DNA of 64,000 nt from Phyllobacterium sp. 21LDTY02-6 (GTDB lineage Bacteria; Pseudomonadota; Alphaproteobacteria; Rhizobiales; Rhizobiaceae). The translations under genes were made by a program, and so were the position numbers. The DNA is taken from contig NZ_JAMJWD020000002.1 of the NCBI RefSeq assembly GCF_023554255.2, positions 613,435-677,434 of the forward strand, in the 5' to 3' direction. Within the stretch, counting starts at the first letter, position 1; each line of letters begins with the position of its first letter. This document shows, one piece after another, positions 49,244 through 57,943 of the stretch. The notes beneath the pieces were generated by a model. That model saw only the letters and a list, made by a program, of their open reading frames with translations. It made no database searches and was not told the DNA's origin.

Positions 49244-50533
49244 ATGGCCAAATCATCCGTTCCTCGTCATTCCCGACCCGCAAGAAAACCGGTGACGATC
49301 GAACTGAAGCCTGAATCCATAGAGACTGCGCGGGCCGCCCACGAAAAGCTTCCCGATCCCGAGCCTGTCGGCTTCGATCCCGCCTCTTCGTCCGGCCCAA
49401 CTTCGTCCGGCCCAAGCGTGGCCGCTCCGCCACAGCCGCCGAAAACCGAAAAGCCCAGCGTTTCGCAGCCGGGCGACAACTTTGGAAGACCTGCCGCCGG
49501 GCCGGGTGCGGCATCGACGTCAACGCCGGTTCCGCCGGCAAGGGCCGAATCGTCTGCTCGCCTGGTCCTGGCCGGACTTGCCGGCGGCATCCTGGCCTTG
49601 CTGGGTGCCGCTGCGCTGCAATGGGGCGGTGTATTGCCTTCGCCGGGGCAGGATATTTCGAAGCTGGAAGCCGATATCGCCCAATTGCGCCAGGCGCCGG
49701 CTCCCGCGCTCGATCAGGCCAGTGTGGCCAGGATCGAAGAGGCGGCCGGCAACGCCAGAAGCGCTGTCGAACGCGCCGAGGGCGTCAATGCTGAGATCGC
49801 GTCCATCCGGCAGGAGCTTGCCGCGGTCAAGGATGCGGCCACAAATGCTGCTCCCGTGGATACGAGTGCGCTCGACGGCCGTATCGCAGGGCTCGAGAAT
49901 TCGTTGCCCGAGGCCCGGCAGCAGCTGGAACAGGGCCTGAATGGCCTGACCCAGCGGCTCGACGCCATCGAAGCCAAGGTCAATGATCCGGCTGGCCAGG
50001 CCAATATGGCGCTGGCATTGGCTGCAACGGGGCTGAAAGCGGCGGTGGACCGCGGTCAACCGTTCAGGGCCGAACTCGATACCTATCTTTCCGTAGCGCC
50101 CGAGGACAAGGCGATCCAGTCGCTGGCGCCGCAAGCGGATGCGGGCGTGCCGACGCTTGCCGCGCTTGCCGATCAGTTCGCCGATGTTGCGCCGCGCATC
50201 GTCGCCAGTGCCCGCCAGGTCGATCCCAATGCCGGTATTGTCGATCGGCTCTGGGCCAGTGCCGCCAGTCTCGTCGAGGCGCGGCCGGTTGGAATGGTCG
50301 AGGGTGAGGGTGTCGATGCGAAATCCGCGCGCATCGAAGCCCATCTCCGCTCCGGAAACCTCCAGGCTGCCATAGACGAATGGAACTCGCTGCCGCCCGA
50401 TGCGAAATCCGCCTCGCAGGCGTTTGGAGATGCCATGTCCGCGAGGCTCAACGCCAACAAGACGATGTCCGAAGCCCTGACCGGTGCTCTCTCCGGTGTC
50501 AAGTCGACGGCGAGCCAGGGAGTCGGGCCATGA
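49244..50533 (+). CDS. Mitofilin/Mic60-like inner-membrane protein
   Basis: The 429-residue protein has the layout of alphaproteobacterial Mic60: a Pro/Ser-rich cytoplasmic N-terminus (1-105), one transmembrane segment (about 107-128), a periplasmic coiled-coil region (about 135-250) and a C-terminal mitofilin-type helical domain with LRSGNLQAAIDEWNSLPPDA near residues 375-395. Mitochondrial Mic60 shapes crista junctions, and bacterial relatives are linked to membrane shape and outer-membrane contact. hemY overlaps its stop by 4 bases, and hemCD lie upstream, the known synteny. The function here is inferred. Confidence 0.85.
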   Translation: MAKSSVPRHSRPARKPVTIELKPESIETARAAHEKLPDPEPVGFDPASSSGPTSSGPSVAAPPQPPKTEKPSVSQPGDNFGRPAAGPGAASTSTPVPPARAESSARLVLAGLAGGILALLGAAALQWGGVLPSPGQDISKLEADIAQLRQAPAPALDQASVARIEEAAGNARSAVERAEGVNAEIASIRQELAAVKDAATNAAPVDTSALDGRIAGLENSLPEARQQLEQGLNGLTQRLDAIEAKVNDPAGQANMALALAATGLKAAVDRGQPFRAELDTYLSVAPEDKAIQSLAPQADAGVPTLAALADQFADVAPRIVASARQVDPNAGIVDRLWASAASLVEARPVGMVEGEGVDAKSARIEAHLRSGNLQAAIDEWNSLPPDAKSASQAFGDAMSARLNANKTMSEALTGALSGVKSTASQGVGP

Positions 50534-52203
50534 TGCGCATTCTCTTCTTCTTCATCGTCGTCCTGATGCTGGGCGTCGGTTTCGCCTGGCTGGCGGACCG
50601 GCCGGGCGACCTGGTGCTGACTTTCTCCGGCATGCAGTACAAGGTGAGCCTCATGGTGGCAGCGACGGCTGTCGTGGCCATCGTTGCGACCGTGATGCTG
50701 GCCTGGTGGCTCATCAAGAGCATCGTCGCCTCGCCCTATGCCCTGCGCCGCCACTTTCGCGCCCGCAAGCGCGACCGCGGCTACCAGTCGCTTTCAACCG
50801 GCCTGATAGCGGCGGGGGCGGGGGATGGTCAAAAGGCGCGCCTGATGATCAAACAGGCCGAGAAACTTCTCAATTCCGACCAGGAACCGCTGATAAAGCT
50901 GCTCGATGCCCAGGCTGCGATGCTTGAGGGGCGCACCGATGATGCGAGGCAGAAATTCGAGGCCATGCTCGATGATCCCGAGACACGGCTTCTGGGCCTG
51001 AGGGGGCTTTACCTCGAGGCGCAGCGCCTTGGTGCAAGGGATGCCTCGCGGCACTACGCCGAAGAGGCTGCGGCCCTCGCGCCCAGTGTGGAATGGGCTG
51101 CGACCGCGGCGCTTGGCCAGAAGGTGACGCATGGCGATTGGGATGGCGCCCTGGTACTTCTCGACAAGCAGAAATCGGCGCGGCAGATCGACAAGGACAA
51201 GGCAAAACAGGAGCGCGCCGCCATCCTGACGGCCAAGGCGACAGAACTGTTCGAGACCGACCCGCTCTCGGCCCGGCCGCTGGCCATCGAGGCGAACAAG
51301 CTTGCGCCCGACCTCATTCCCGCCGCCATCATTGCCGCGAGGACGCTGTTCGAGCAGGGCGATCTGCGCAAGGGCTCGAAGATAATCGAGCAAAGCTGGA
51401 AACGGACGCCCCATCCCGATGCCGCGGACATTTATGTGCATGCCCGTGTCGGCGATTCGGCGGTCGACCGGCTGAAACGTGCCCGCCGTCTCGCCGGCCT
51501 CTATCCGAGCCATCCGGAATCGGGCCTCGCTATCGCCCGTGCGGCGCTCGATGCCGGCGAATTCAGGATCGCGCGCGAGGCCGCCGAAGAGGTGGTGCGG
51601 AACAAGCCGAGGGAAGGGGCATATCTGCTTCTGGCCGATATCGAAGAGGCGCAGACAGGCGATCAGGGCCGGGTGCGCCAATGGCTCTCCCGCGCGGTAA
51701 AGGCGCCGCGCGATCCCGCCTGGACGGCCGACGGGTTCGTTTCACCGCAATGGGCCCCAGCCTCGCCGGTCACCGGCCGGATCAACGCCTTCGAATGGAA
51801 GGTTCCGGTAGAGCAGCTCGGACCCGTCATCGACGTCGGCGACGACGATCTGCCGACTATTCCGGATATCGATGCGGCGCCGGCAGCCAATGCCGATGCA
51901 AAGTCGGAGCCGATATTGCCGCCGCCCGCGCCGGCCAGGTCCCGGGCGCATGAAGCCCCGGCTGAAATCGCCGAGGCAGAGGTCGTCGCATTCGAACCGG
52001 CGCGCACCGCCCCGGAACCGAAGAAGGCTGACAAGACCAGCACCGACCAGCGGCCGGTGGCCTCGGTATTGCCGCGCCTGGCGGAAGACGAACCCGAACA
52101 AGGGTCAAGCGACGAAATATTCGTCGCGCCGGTGCCGGACGATCCGGGAGTGCGGCCGGAGCATCAATCGCGCAGTACCGCAAAAAAAGGCCGCCTGTTC
52201 TAG
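50530..52203 (+). CDS. hemY: HemY N-terminal domain / TPR membrane protein
   Basis: This is the TPR-type HemY protein of proteobacteria, not the Gram-positive protoporphyrinogen oxidase of the same name. The 557 residues start with two membrane spans (about 5-25 and 40-62), followed by the HemY_N region and several TPR-like helical repeats (about 85-400). The tail after residue 440 is acidic and Pro/Ala-rich. It starts in the stop of the Mic60-like gene (ATGATG; start 50530 or 50533). The pairing suggests a joint envelope or heme-related role, which is not proven. Confidence 0.9.
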   Translation: MMRILFFFIVVLMLGVGFAWLADRPGDLVLTFSGMQYKVSLMVAATAVVAIVATVMLAWWLIKSIVASPYALRRHFRARKRDRGYQSLSTGLIAAGAGDGQKARLMIKQAEKLLNSDQEPLIKLLDAQAAMLEGRTDDARQKFEAMLDDPETRLLGLRGLYLEAQRLGARDASRHYAEEAAALAPSVEWAATAALGQKVTHGDWDGALVLLDKQKSARQIDKDKAKQERAAILTAKATELFETDPLSARPLAIEANKLAPDLIPAAIIAARTLFEQGDLRKGSKIIEQSWKRTPHPDAADIYVHARVGDSAVDRLKRARRLAGLYPSHPESGLAIARAALDAGEFRIAREAAEEVVRNKPREGAYLLLADIEEAQTGDQGRVRQWLSRAVKAPRDPAWTADGFVSPQWAPASPVTGRINAFEWKVPVEQLGPVIDVGDDDLPTIPDIDAAPAANADAKSEPILPPPAPARSRAHEAPAEIAEAEVVAFEPARTAPEPKKADKTSTDQRPVASVLPRLAEDEPEQGSSDEIFVAPVPDDPGVRPEHQSRSTAKKGRLF

Positions 52204-52299
52204 GCGTCATTCGGGCTTTTGCGGCAAGATGCACAATGGCGGTCGCGGATTCCGCAGGTTATGAACGAGCAAACTTGCGTGAACACGAAAGATGGATGG

Positions 52300-52776
52300 A
52301 TGCTGGATCGTCTCGTCACCTTCTTCAAGACCCTCCCTTCAGGCGAAAGCGGAAAGGAGAAATTCTCGCGCTCCGATCCGCGGCTGGCGGCGGCGGCATT
52401 GCTGTTCCATGTCATGGACGCCGACGGAGACAGTGGCCGGGAAGAGCGCAAGCGCATCTCCCAGCTGATCTCCGATGCCTATGGGTTGAAGGGCGAGGCA
52501 TTGCAGCGCCTGCTGAACGATGGCGAGCGTGCCGATCAGGAGGCGGTCGATCTCTACAGTTTCACCAGCATCATCAAGCGCAATCTGGACGAGAAAGCGC
52601 GTATCCGCTTCATTGAGCTCATGTGGGATGTCGTCTATGCTGACGGCACGGCGCACGAGCTGGAGGACAATGTCGTCTGGCGCGTTGCCGAACTGATCGG
52701 CGTTTCGACGCGCGACCGGATTGCGATGAAGCAGAAAGTGGCTGAGCGCGCCAGTCAGATCGCACAGGACGAATAG
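52300..52776 (+). CDS. TerB family protein
   Basis: The 158-residue product is a TerB-like (DUF533/TerB) helical domain, with AAAALLFHVMDADGDSGREE near residues 33-52 and WDVVYADGTAHELEDNVV later. The repeated acidic DADGD and YADG segments are where TerB proteins bind metal. ATG 52300 (MLDRLVTFFKTLP) agrees with the usual Rhizobiales start; ATG 52261 is in frame and possible. It lies 96 bases after hemY and 12 bases before the amidotransferase. Tellurite resistance should not be assumed. Confidence 0.85.
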   Translation: MLDRLVTFFKTLPSGESGKEKFSRSDPRLAAAALLFHVMDADGDSGREERKRISQLISDAYGLKGEALQRLLNDGERADQEAVDLYSFTSIIKRNLDEKARIRFIELMWDVVYADGTAHELEDNVVWRVAELIGVSTRDRIAMKQKVAERASQIAQDE

Positions 52777-52788
52777 GACCGGACTTGC

Positions 52789-53550
52789 ATGTTCCAGAAC
52801 GGATGGATCGATAGCGATGTGTTGCGCCCTCCGAAGATACTGGCAATTCTACATCAGGAACGCTCCAGCGCCGGCCGGGTTGGCCAGCTGCTCATCCAGG
52901 CCGGCTTCGCGCTGGACATAAGGCGCCCGGCGCTTGGCGACCCGCTGCCCGAGACTTTGGCCGATCATGCCGGTGCGGTGATCTTCGGCGGGCCGATGAG
53001 CGCCAATGATCCCGAGGAATTCATCCACGCCGAAACCGATTGGTTGAAAGTGCCGCTGGCGGAGGACAAGCCGTTTCTCGGCATCTGCCTAGGTGCGCAG
53101 ATGCTGGCAAAACATCTCGGAGGCGAGGTCGCGCCCCACCCCGAGGGCCTGGTCGAAATCGGCTGGTATCCGCTGCGGGCCACCGAGGCCGGCAGCGAGC
53201 TGATGGAATGGCCGTCGATGGTCTATCATTTCCATCGGGAAGGCTTTGCGCTGCCGGCGAGCGCCACGCTGCTCGCAACCGGCGACAGCTATGCCAACCA
53301 GGCGTTTCGCTACGGTGCCAATGCCTGGGGCGTGCAGTTCCATGCGGAGCTGACGCGCGCAATGATGCAGCGGTGGGTGGTACGCGGCTGGGAGAGGTTC
53401 TCGCTGTCGGGAGCGCAGCATGGAAGGCAACATCTGGAGGGCCGGATGATCCATGACGCCCTGTTGAAGGCCTGGCTGCAACGCTTCCTCACGCTGGTGT
53501 TCGGCAAGCCCGAGCTCGAGGGCAGTCGACAGGAGACAGCCAGGTCCTGA
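52789..53550 (+). CDS. Class I glutamine amidotransferase-like protein
   Basis: The 253-residue protein has the complete triad: nucleophile Cys100 in LGICLGAQML, His185 and Glu187 in WGVQFHAE. It belongs to the stand-alone GMP-synthase-like amidotransferases (GuaA N-type domain), several of which act as peptidases or transfer ammonia to unknown partners. No synthase domain is fused. It follows the TerB-like gene by 12 bases and converges with the MFS gene. Substrate unknown. Confidence 0.9.
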   Translation: MFQNGWIDSDVLRPPKILAILHQERSSAGRVGQLLIQAGFALDIRRPALGDPLPETLADHAGAVIFGGPMSANDPEEFIHAETDWLKVPLAEDKPFLGICLGAQMLAKHLGGEVAPHPEGLVEIGWYPLRATEAGSELMEWPSMVYHFHREGFALPASATLLATGDSYANQAFRYGANAWGVQFHAELTRAMMQRWVVRGWERFSLSGAQHGRQHLEGRMIHDALLKAWLQRFLTLVFGKPELEGSRQETARS

Positions 53551-53560
53551 CCCGGCGACG

Positions 53561-54802
53561 TCAGGTGCGGCCCTGCAGGTTGCGCGCCTTGCGCAATTGC
53601 GGGAACCAGTAGGCCCACAATCCGGCAACTGCGACAGTGCCGACGCCGCCGAACACGACGGCCGGGATGGTGCCGATCAACGAAGCCATGATGCCGGCAC
53701 GGAACTCCCCAAGCTCATTGGAGGCGCCGACAAAGACCATGTTCACCGCATTGACGCGGCCGCGAACATGATCGGGCGTCCACAGCTGTAGCAGGGTCTC
53801 GCGTATATAGACGCTGATCATGTCGGCGGCACCCATCAAAGCGAGGAGAACGATCGACAGCCAGCCGATGTTCGAGACACCGAACATGATCGTCAGCACG
53901 CCGAACAGCGCGACGAAAGCAAACATCGTCAGCCCGGCATGATCGCGGATCGGGTGACCCGTCAGCCATACCGCAGTCAGGATCGCGCCTATCCCGGGCG
54001 CGGCGCGCAGCATGCCAAGCCCCCAGGGCCCGAGGTGCAATATATCGCGCGCATAGACCGGCAGCAGCGCAACGGCGCCGCCGAGAAGGACGGCGAAAAG
54101 ATCGAGCGAAATGGCGCCCAGAACGACCTTTTCCTTCCAGATATAATGAAATCCGGCCAAAAGCGTCTTCATCGAGCGGTCTTCCGCCAGATTGTGCTGG
54201 GCCGGCTTCGGTATGGAGAAGGTGGAGATCATCGCGATCGTCAGCATCGCCGCGGCGACGCCATAGGCGGCTATCGGCGAAATTCCGTAAAGCAGTCCGC
54301 CGGCGACTGGTCCGACGATGGTGGCTATCTGCCATGCGGAGGAATTCCACGAAACCGCATTGGCGAAGATTTCCGTCGGCACGAGATTGACCACGAGCGA
54401 GGCTGAGGCGGGTCCGAGGAAGGCCCTGCCGATGCCGAAGCCGACGAGCACTGCGAAAACCGGTATCGGGCTGAATTCGCCGGTAATGGTCAGAAGCAGG
54501 AGAAGGAAGGAGCAGATGACTTCGAGCCCGAGCGACAACCCCATGATGAGGCGCCGGCCGAAGCGGTCCGAGGCTGCCCCTGTGATCAGCACCAGCAGGA
54601 GCGCCGGCGCGAACTGCACCAGGCCGACGATGCCGAGATGAAAAGGATCGCGCGTCAGATCATAGATCTGCCAGCCGACGGCGACGCTGATGATCTGGAT
54701 GGCAAAGGAGCCAAAGAAGCGGGCGAGCCAGTAGCGAGCAAATGATGAATTGCGGAACGCCGCATAGCGGTCCGTTGCAGCGCTCGTTTCGGAAGGAATC
54801 AT
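53561..54802 (-). CDS. MFS transporter (EntS-like exporter family)
   Basis: The 413-residue membrane protein has about twelve spans. The loop DRFGRRLIMGLSLG (about residues 80-93) is the MFS motif A, and RFFGSFAIQIISVAVGWQIYDLT at the start resembles the EntS/DHA3 drug and siderophore exporter branch. It is monocistronic by context, convergent with the amidotransferase gene and separated from aqpZ by a strong hairpin. The substrate cannot be predicted. Confidence 0.88.
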   Translation of the reverse strand: MIPSETSAATDRYAAFRNSSFARYWLARFFGSFAIQIISVAVGWQIYDLTRDPFHLGIVGLVQFAPALLLVLITGAASDRFGRRLIMGLSLGLEVICSFLLLLLTITGEFSPIPVFAVLVGFGIGRAFLGPASASLVVNLVPTEIFANAVSWNSSAWQIATIVGPVAGGLLYGISPIAAYGVAAAMLTIAMISTFSIPKPAQHNLAEDRSMKTLLAGFHYIWKEKVVLGAISLDLFAVLLGGAVALLPVYARDILHLGPWGLGMLRAAPGIGAILTAVWLTGHPIRDHAGLTMFAFVALFGVLTIMFGVSNIGWLSIVLLALMGAADMISVYIRETLLQLWTPDHVRGRVNAVNMVFVGASNELGEFRAGIMASLIGTIPAVVFGGVGTVAVAGLWAYWFPQLRKARNLQGRT

Positions 54803-54892
54803 TTGGACGGATAGCTCCTGGAGGGGGACCTATCTCTTAGGCCTCGGTGGCTGGCAGATCAAGTTGAACTGTGACCCGGTCGGTAGGCGATG

Positions 54893-54921
54893 GAAACGAG
54901 CCGGTTCGGCCGGCTCGTTTC
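54893..54921 (-). terminator. Terminator hairpin after aqpZ
   Basis: GAAACGAGCCGG (54893-54904) and CCGGCTCGTTTC (54910-54921) form a perfect 12-bp stem with a 5-base loop, 22 bases beyond the aqpZ stop. The stem ends in TTTC on either strand. Confidence 0.8.
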
Positions 54922-54943
54922 AGGCTTGCGCAACCGCGTCGGA

Positions 54944-55630
54944 TCAATCGCGTCCGAGGAGCGCCTTCCAGATGATGGCGCCAATCGCGGCACCGACCAG
55001 CGGCGCGACCCAGAAGAGCCAGAGCTGGCCGAGCGCAGCGGTTTCGGCAAACAGCGCGACGCCGGTGGAGCGGGCGGGATTGACCGAAGTATTGGTGACC
55101 GGGATGGATACGAGATGGATCAGCGTCAGGCCGAGGCCGATCGGAAGGGGCGCAAATCCCGCAGGCGCCGTTGCCGAGGTGGCTCCCAGAATGATGATCA
55201 CGAAGAACGCCGTCAGCACGATTTCGGTGACGAGTGCCGCGGTCATGCCGTATCCGGTTGGCGAAAGTTCGCCATATCCGTTGGAGGCGAAGCCGCCGGG
55301 GGCAAAACCTGCCTTGCCCGAGGCGATGAGGTAGAGGACCGCTGCGGCAGCAATCGCGCCGATGACCTGGGCGATCCAGTAGGGAATGAGGTTCTTTGCC
55401 TCGAAGCGGCCGGCCAATGCCAGGCCGAGCGATACGGCAGGGTTGAAATGGCCACCGGATATGCCGCCCACGGCATAGGCCATGGTGAGAACGGTCAGGC
55501 CGAAAGCCAGTGAAACGCCAAGATATCCAATGCCGACATCCGGTATGGCGGCGGCCAGAACGGCACTGCCGCAGCCACCAAGGACAAGCCAGAAAGTACC
55601 GAAGAATTCGGCAGAAAGCTTATTGAGCAT
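54944..55630 (-). CDS. aqpZ: Aquaporin Z
   Basis: AqpZ is a water channel of the MIP family. From ATG 55630 it has 228 residues, six spans and both NPA motifs: [11 protein letters not shown] near residue 60 and [10 protein letters not shown] near residue 185. Aromatic/arginine filter residues are consistent with a water-selective channel (Arg directly after the second NPA). A longer frame adds 14 residues without support. It is divergent from yggT; the 278-base gap between them holds no recognisable gene. Confidence 0.96.
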   Translation of the reverse strand: MLNKLSAEFFGTFWLVLGGCGSAVLAAAIPDVGIGYLGVSLAFGLTVLTMAYAVGGISGGHFNPAVSLGLALAGRFEAKNLIPYWIAQVIGAIAAAAVLYLIASGKAGFAPGGFASNGYGELSPTGYGMTAALVTEIVLTAFFVIIILGATSATAPAGFAPLPIGLGLTLIHLVSIPVTNTSVNPARSTGVALFAETAALGQLWLFWVAPLVGAAIGAIIWKALLGRD

Positions 55631-55908
55631 GGTAAACCCCCTAGAAAAACGGCCCGGGATGGACCGAATCACAAGGAGTAAATTTATTCCGGTTTGCGGA
55701 TTTCAACAATATTCGGAGTAAAGCAGCGGATATACATGCCGAATGCCGCTTTGCCGGCTTCAATACTTGGCCATTACAAATGGCGCCGTGGCATCTGGAT
55801 AGCGCCTTTCGCCGCATCGGATGCCGCACTCGGAGACGGTCCTTCCGGTCACCCCTTGCCCGCGAGCGGCCCAATGGCTACATAACCCAGGGTTTTCAGG
55901 AGAAACAT

Positions 55909-56199
55909 ATGCTCGCTCTTATTCGCACCATCGATCTGGCCCTTGATATCTACACGTGGATCATTATCGCCAGCGCGATCTTTTCATGGCTTTATGCATT
56001 CAACGTCATCAATTCGAGCAACAGATTTGTCGCCTCCATCGGCGAGTTCCTTTACCGCGTGACCGAGCCGGTCCTGCGCCCCATCCGCCGCTTCCTGCCG
56101 GATCTCGGTGGTATAGACATTTCGCCGATCGTGCTCTTGCTGTTGATCTTCTTCGCACGGCAACTGCTCTGGACGACGATCGCCCCGCTGCTGCTTTAA
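55909..56199 (+). CDS. YggT family membrane protein
   Basis: The 96 residues form a single YggT repeat with two membrane spans (about 15-38 and 70-92) and the [18 protein letters not shown] motif between them. E. coli YggT has two such repeats; the single unit is usual in alphaproteobacteria. ATG 55909 follows AGGAGAAAC. The family is linked to osmotic tolerance and envelope integrity. The DUF167 gene starts directly after its stop. Confidence 0.92.
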   Translation: MLALIRTIDLALDIYTWIIIASAIFSWLYAFNVINSSNRFVASIGEFLYRVTEPVLRPIRRFLPDLGGIDISPIVLLLLIFFARQLLWTTIAPLLL

Positions 56200-56514
56200 G
56201 TGCAGGCCGCCGCTTTCTTCCGCAAGGACGCGCAGGGCGTCACGCTTTTTGTAAGGCTGACGCCGAAATCATCGCGCGATTGTCTGGAAGGGCCGGAGCT
56301 TGCCGCGGACGGACGTTGCCATTTGAAGGCGCGCGTTCGCGCCGTTCCCGAAAACGGCAAGGCCAATGATGCCCTGATCCGGTTGCTGGCGAAGGAACTG
56401 GCGATTGCGCCACGGGAGATCAGCGTGATTTCGGGAATGACGTCGCGGCTGAAGCAAATCAGGCTGCAGGGCGAACCCGGAGAACTGGAGCAGAAATTGC
56501 TCCTGCTGGTCTAG
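56200..56514 (+). CDS. DUF167 (YggU) family protein
   Basis: The 104-residue protein is a small DUF167 domain with VTLFVRLTPKSSRD near residue 14, RVRAVPENGKANDALIRLLA near residues 46-65 and ISVISGMTSRLKQIRL. The start is a GTG directly after the yggT stop, so translation is coupled. yggT-yggU is a widespread pair. The biochemical role is unknown. Confidence 0.92.
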   Translation: MQAAAFFRKDAQGVTLFVRLTPKSSRDCLEGPELAADGRCHLKARVRAVPENGKANDALIRLLAKELAIAPREISVISGMTSRLKQIRLQGEPGELEQKLLLLV

Positions 56515-56531
56515 TCGAACCTGTGCAATGA

Positions 56532-56569
56532 AAAATGCGGAGCGATCCAGCCGGCGCGCTCCGCATTTT
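56532..56569. terminator. Bidirectional terminator between the DUF167 gene and ppa
   Basis: AAAATGCGGAGCG (56532-56544) and CGCTCCGCATTTT (56557-56569) form a 13-bp stem with a 12-base loop. A and T ends supply T-runs in both directions, and the hairpin sits between convergent stops. Confidence 0.9.
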
Positions 56570-56583
56570 CGATGTCGTCGGTT

Positions 56584-57126
56584 TCAGGCGTCGTTGCCCT
56601 TGGCCTGGTAGCGCTCGATCGCTTCGGTGATAAGCTGGCGCGCCGCATCTTCATCGCCCCAATCGCCGATCTTGACCCATTTGCCGGGCTCGAGATCCTT
56701 GTAGTGCTCGAAGAAATGCTGGATTTGCTTCAGGGTGATTTCCGGCAGGTCCGTGTAATTGTGCACCTTCTCGTAACGCAGCGTCAGGTGCGGCGAAGGC
56801 ACGGCGATGATCTTCTCGTCCTGGCCCTTGTTGTCCTCCATCACGAGCACGCCGATGGGGCGGACATTGATGATGCTGGTCGGCATCAGGGCGCGGGTAT
56901 TGCAGATCAGCACGTCGATGGGATCGCCATCATCGGACAGCGTATGGGGCACGAAACCGTAATTGCCCGGATAGGTCATCGGCGTGTGCAGGAAGCGATC
57001 GACGAAGAGGGCACCGGAATCCTTGTCCAGCTCATATTTGATCGGCTGGCCGCCGACAGGAACTTCTATGATGACGTTGACATCTTCAGGAGGATTATTG
57101 CCGACAGGAATGGCATCAATGCGCAT
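56584..57126 (-). CDS. ppa: Inorganic pyrophosphatase (family I)
   Basis: Ppa hydrolyses pyrophosphate and drives biosynthetic reactions. The 180 residues match the family I bacterial type; the signature DGDPIDVLI (about residues 66-74) holds the metal-binding aspartates, and [12 protein letters not shown] precedes it. It is monocistronic, with the terminator at 56532 and a 191-base upstream gap to the GNAT gene. Confidence 0.97.
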   Translation of the reverse strand: MRIDAIPVGNNPPEDVNVIIEVPVGGQPIKYELDKDSGALFVDRFLHTPMTYPGNYGFVPHTLSDDGDPIDVLICNTRALMPTSIINVRPIGVLVMEDNKGQDEKIIAVPSPHLTLRYEKVHNYTDLPEITLKQIQHFFEHYKDLEPGKWVKIGDWGDEDAARQLITEAIERYQAKGNDA

Positions 57127-57317
57127 AGTCTGGGAGTCCTTGTTGGTTTGTGAAGTGCTGTACTGATTTTTGGCCGGTTGCGCAACAATTGCACGCCTAT
57201 TGGCCTGGGTAGAATCGATTTGTGGTTGAATTAGGCTAGGGAAAAGGCCGTTCGGCAGCGTTCGAGAGCCGCGGCGCGGTGGTGCAACTCACCTCGCCCA
57301 GCCATCGCCGGGCGGGC

Positions 57318-57824
57318 TCAGCTCCAGGCAAAGGCGACTTTCCGCAGCGTGCGCCCTTCGAAACACTCCACGCCTTCCGCAATGTCGCGCCCGCCGGCGC
57401 CGATATAGAAGGCGATGGCGAGTTCATTGTCTTCCAGAGCCCAGACAACGGTGCCCTTGAGCCCCTGTCCGGCGAGATTCTGGCGGGCCGCCGCCATCAG
57501 GCGGGAGCCGATGCCGGTTCCCTGATATTCGGGGCGAACATAAAGCTCATAGATCTCGCCGCGTTGCGGCAGCTGCCGCGCCCTGTTCGGGCCGAGCGTG
57601 GCGTAGCCGGCAACGATGCCGCCCACATCCGCCAGCAGGATCTGCGTCGAGCGCATGATCGCCCGGCGCCACCATTCCGGACCGCGCCGCTCCAGCATGG
57701 TGTTAAGGGTCTTGTGCGGGATGATGCCGCTATAGGCGCCCTTCCACGCAGCCATATGGATGGCTGAGATCGTCACGGCATCGGCAGGCGCTGCCCGCCG
57801 GATTTCGGTGACATGCGTTTTCAT
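57318..57824 (-). CDS. GNAT family N-acetyltransferase
   Basis: The 168-residue protein has a RimI-like GNAT domain: AIHMAAWKGAYSG near residues 21-33, IYELYVRPEYQGTGIGSRLM near 93-112 with the acetyl-CoA loop QGTGIG, and ALEDNELAIAFYIGAGG near 128-144. ATG 57824 is chosen; the frame continues upstream into the typA terminator. The substrate is unknown. Confidence 0.88.
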   Translation of the reverse strand: MKTHVTEIRRAAPADAVTISAIHMAAWKGAYSGIIPHKTLNTMLERRGPEWWRRAIMRSTQILLADVGGIVAGYATLGPNRARQLPQRGEIYELYVRPEYQGTGIGSRLMAAARQNLAGQGLKGTVVWALEDNELAIAFYIGAGGRDIAEGVECFEGRTLRKVAFAWS

Positions 57825-57914
57825 CGTCCGCGAGCATAAACCCGCCGCCCGGCGGTTCGCAACACGCAATGAACCCGGGTGGAGAAGAAAAAGGGGCAAA
57901 CCGGGAGGAAAAGA

Positions 57915-57938
57915 AAAGGCGGTCCGTGGACCGCCTTT
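57915..57938 (-). terminator. Rho-independent terminator after typA
   Basis: AAAGGCGGTCC and GGACCGCCTTT form an 11-bp stem (57915-57925 and 57928-57938) beginning 6 bases past the typA stop. On the minus strand it runs into TTTTCTTTT. Confidence 0.88.
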
Positions 57939-57943
57939 CAGGT

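Noticed and set aside
49384-49420. Tandem 15-base repeat in the Mic60-like gene
   Set aside because: It encodes the low-complexity SSGPTSSGPS linker and is short; not treated as a separate repeat feature.
52300-52776. Tellurite-resistance system
   Set aside because: A single TerB-like domain without other ter genes is common in Rhizobiales and does not indicate a resistance operon.
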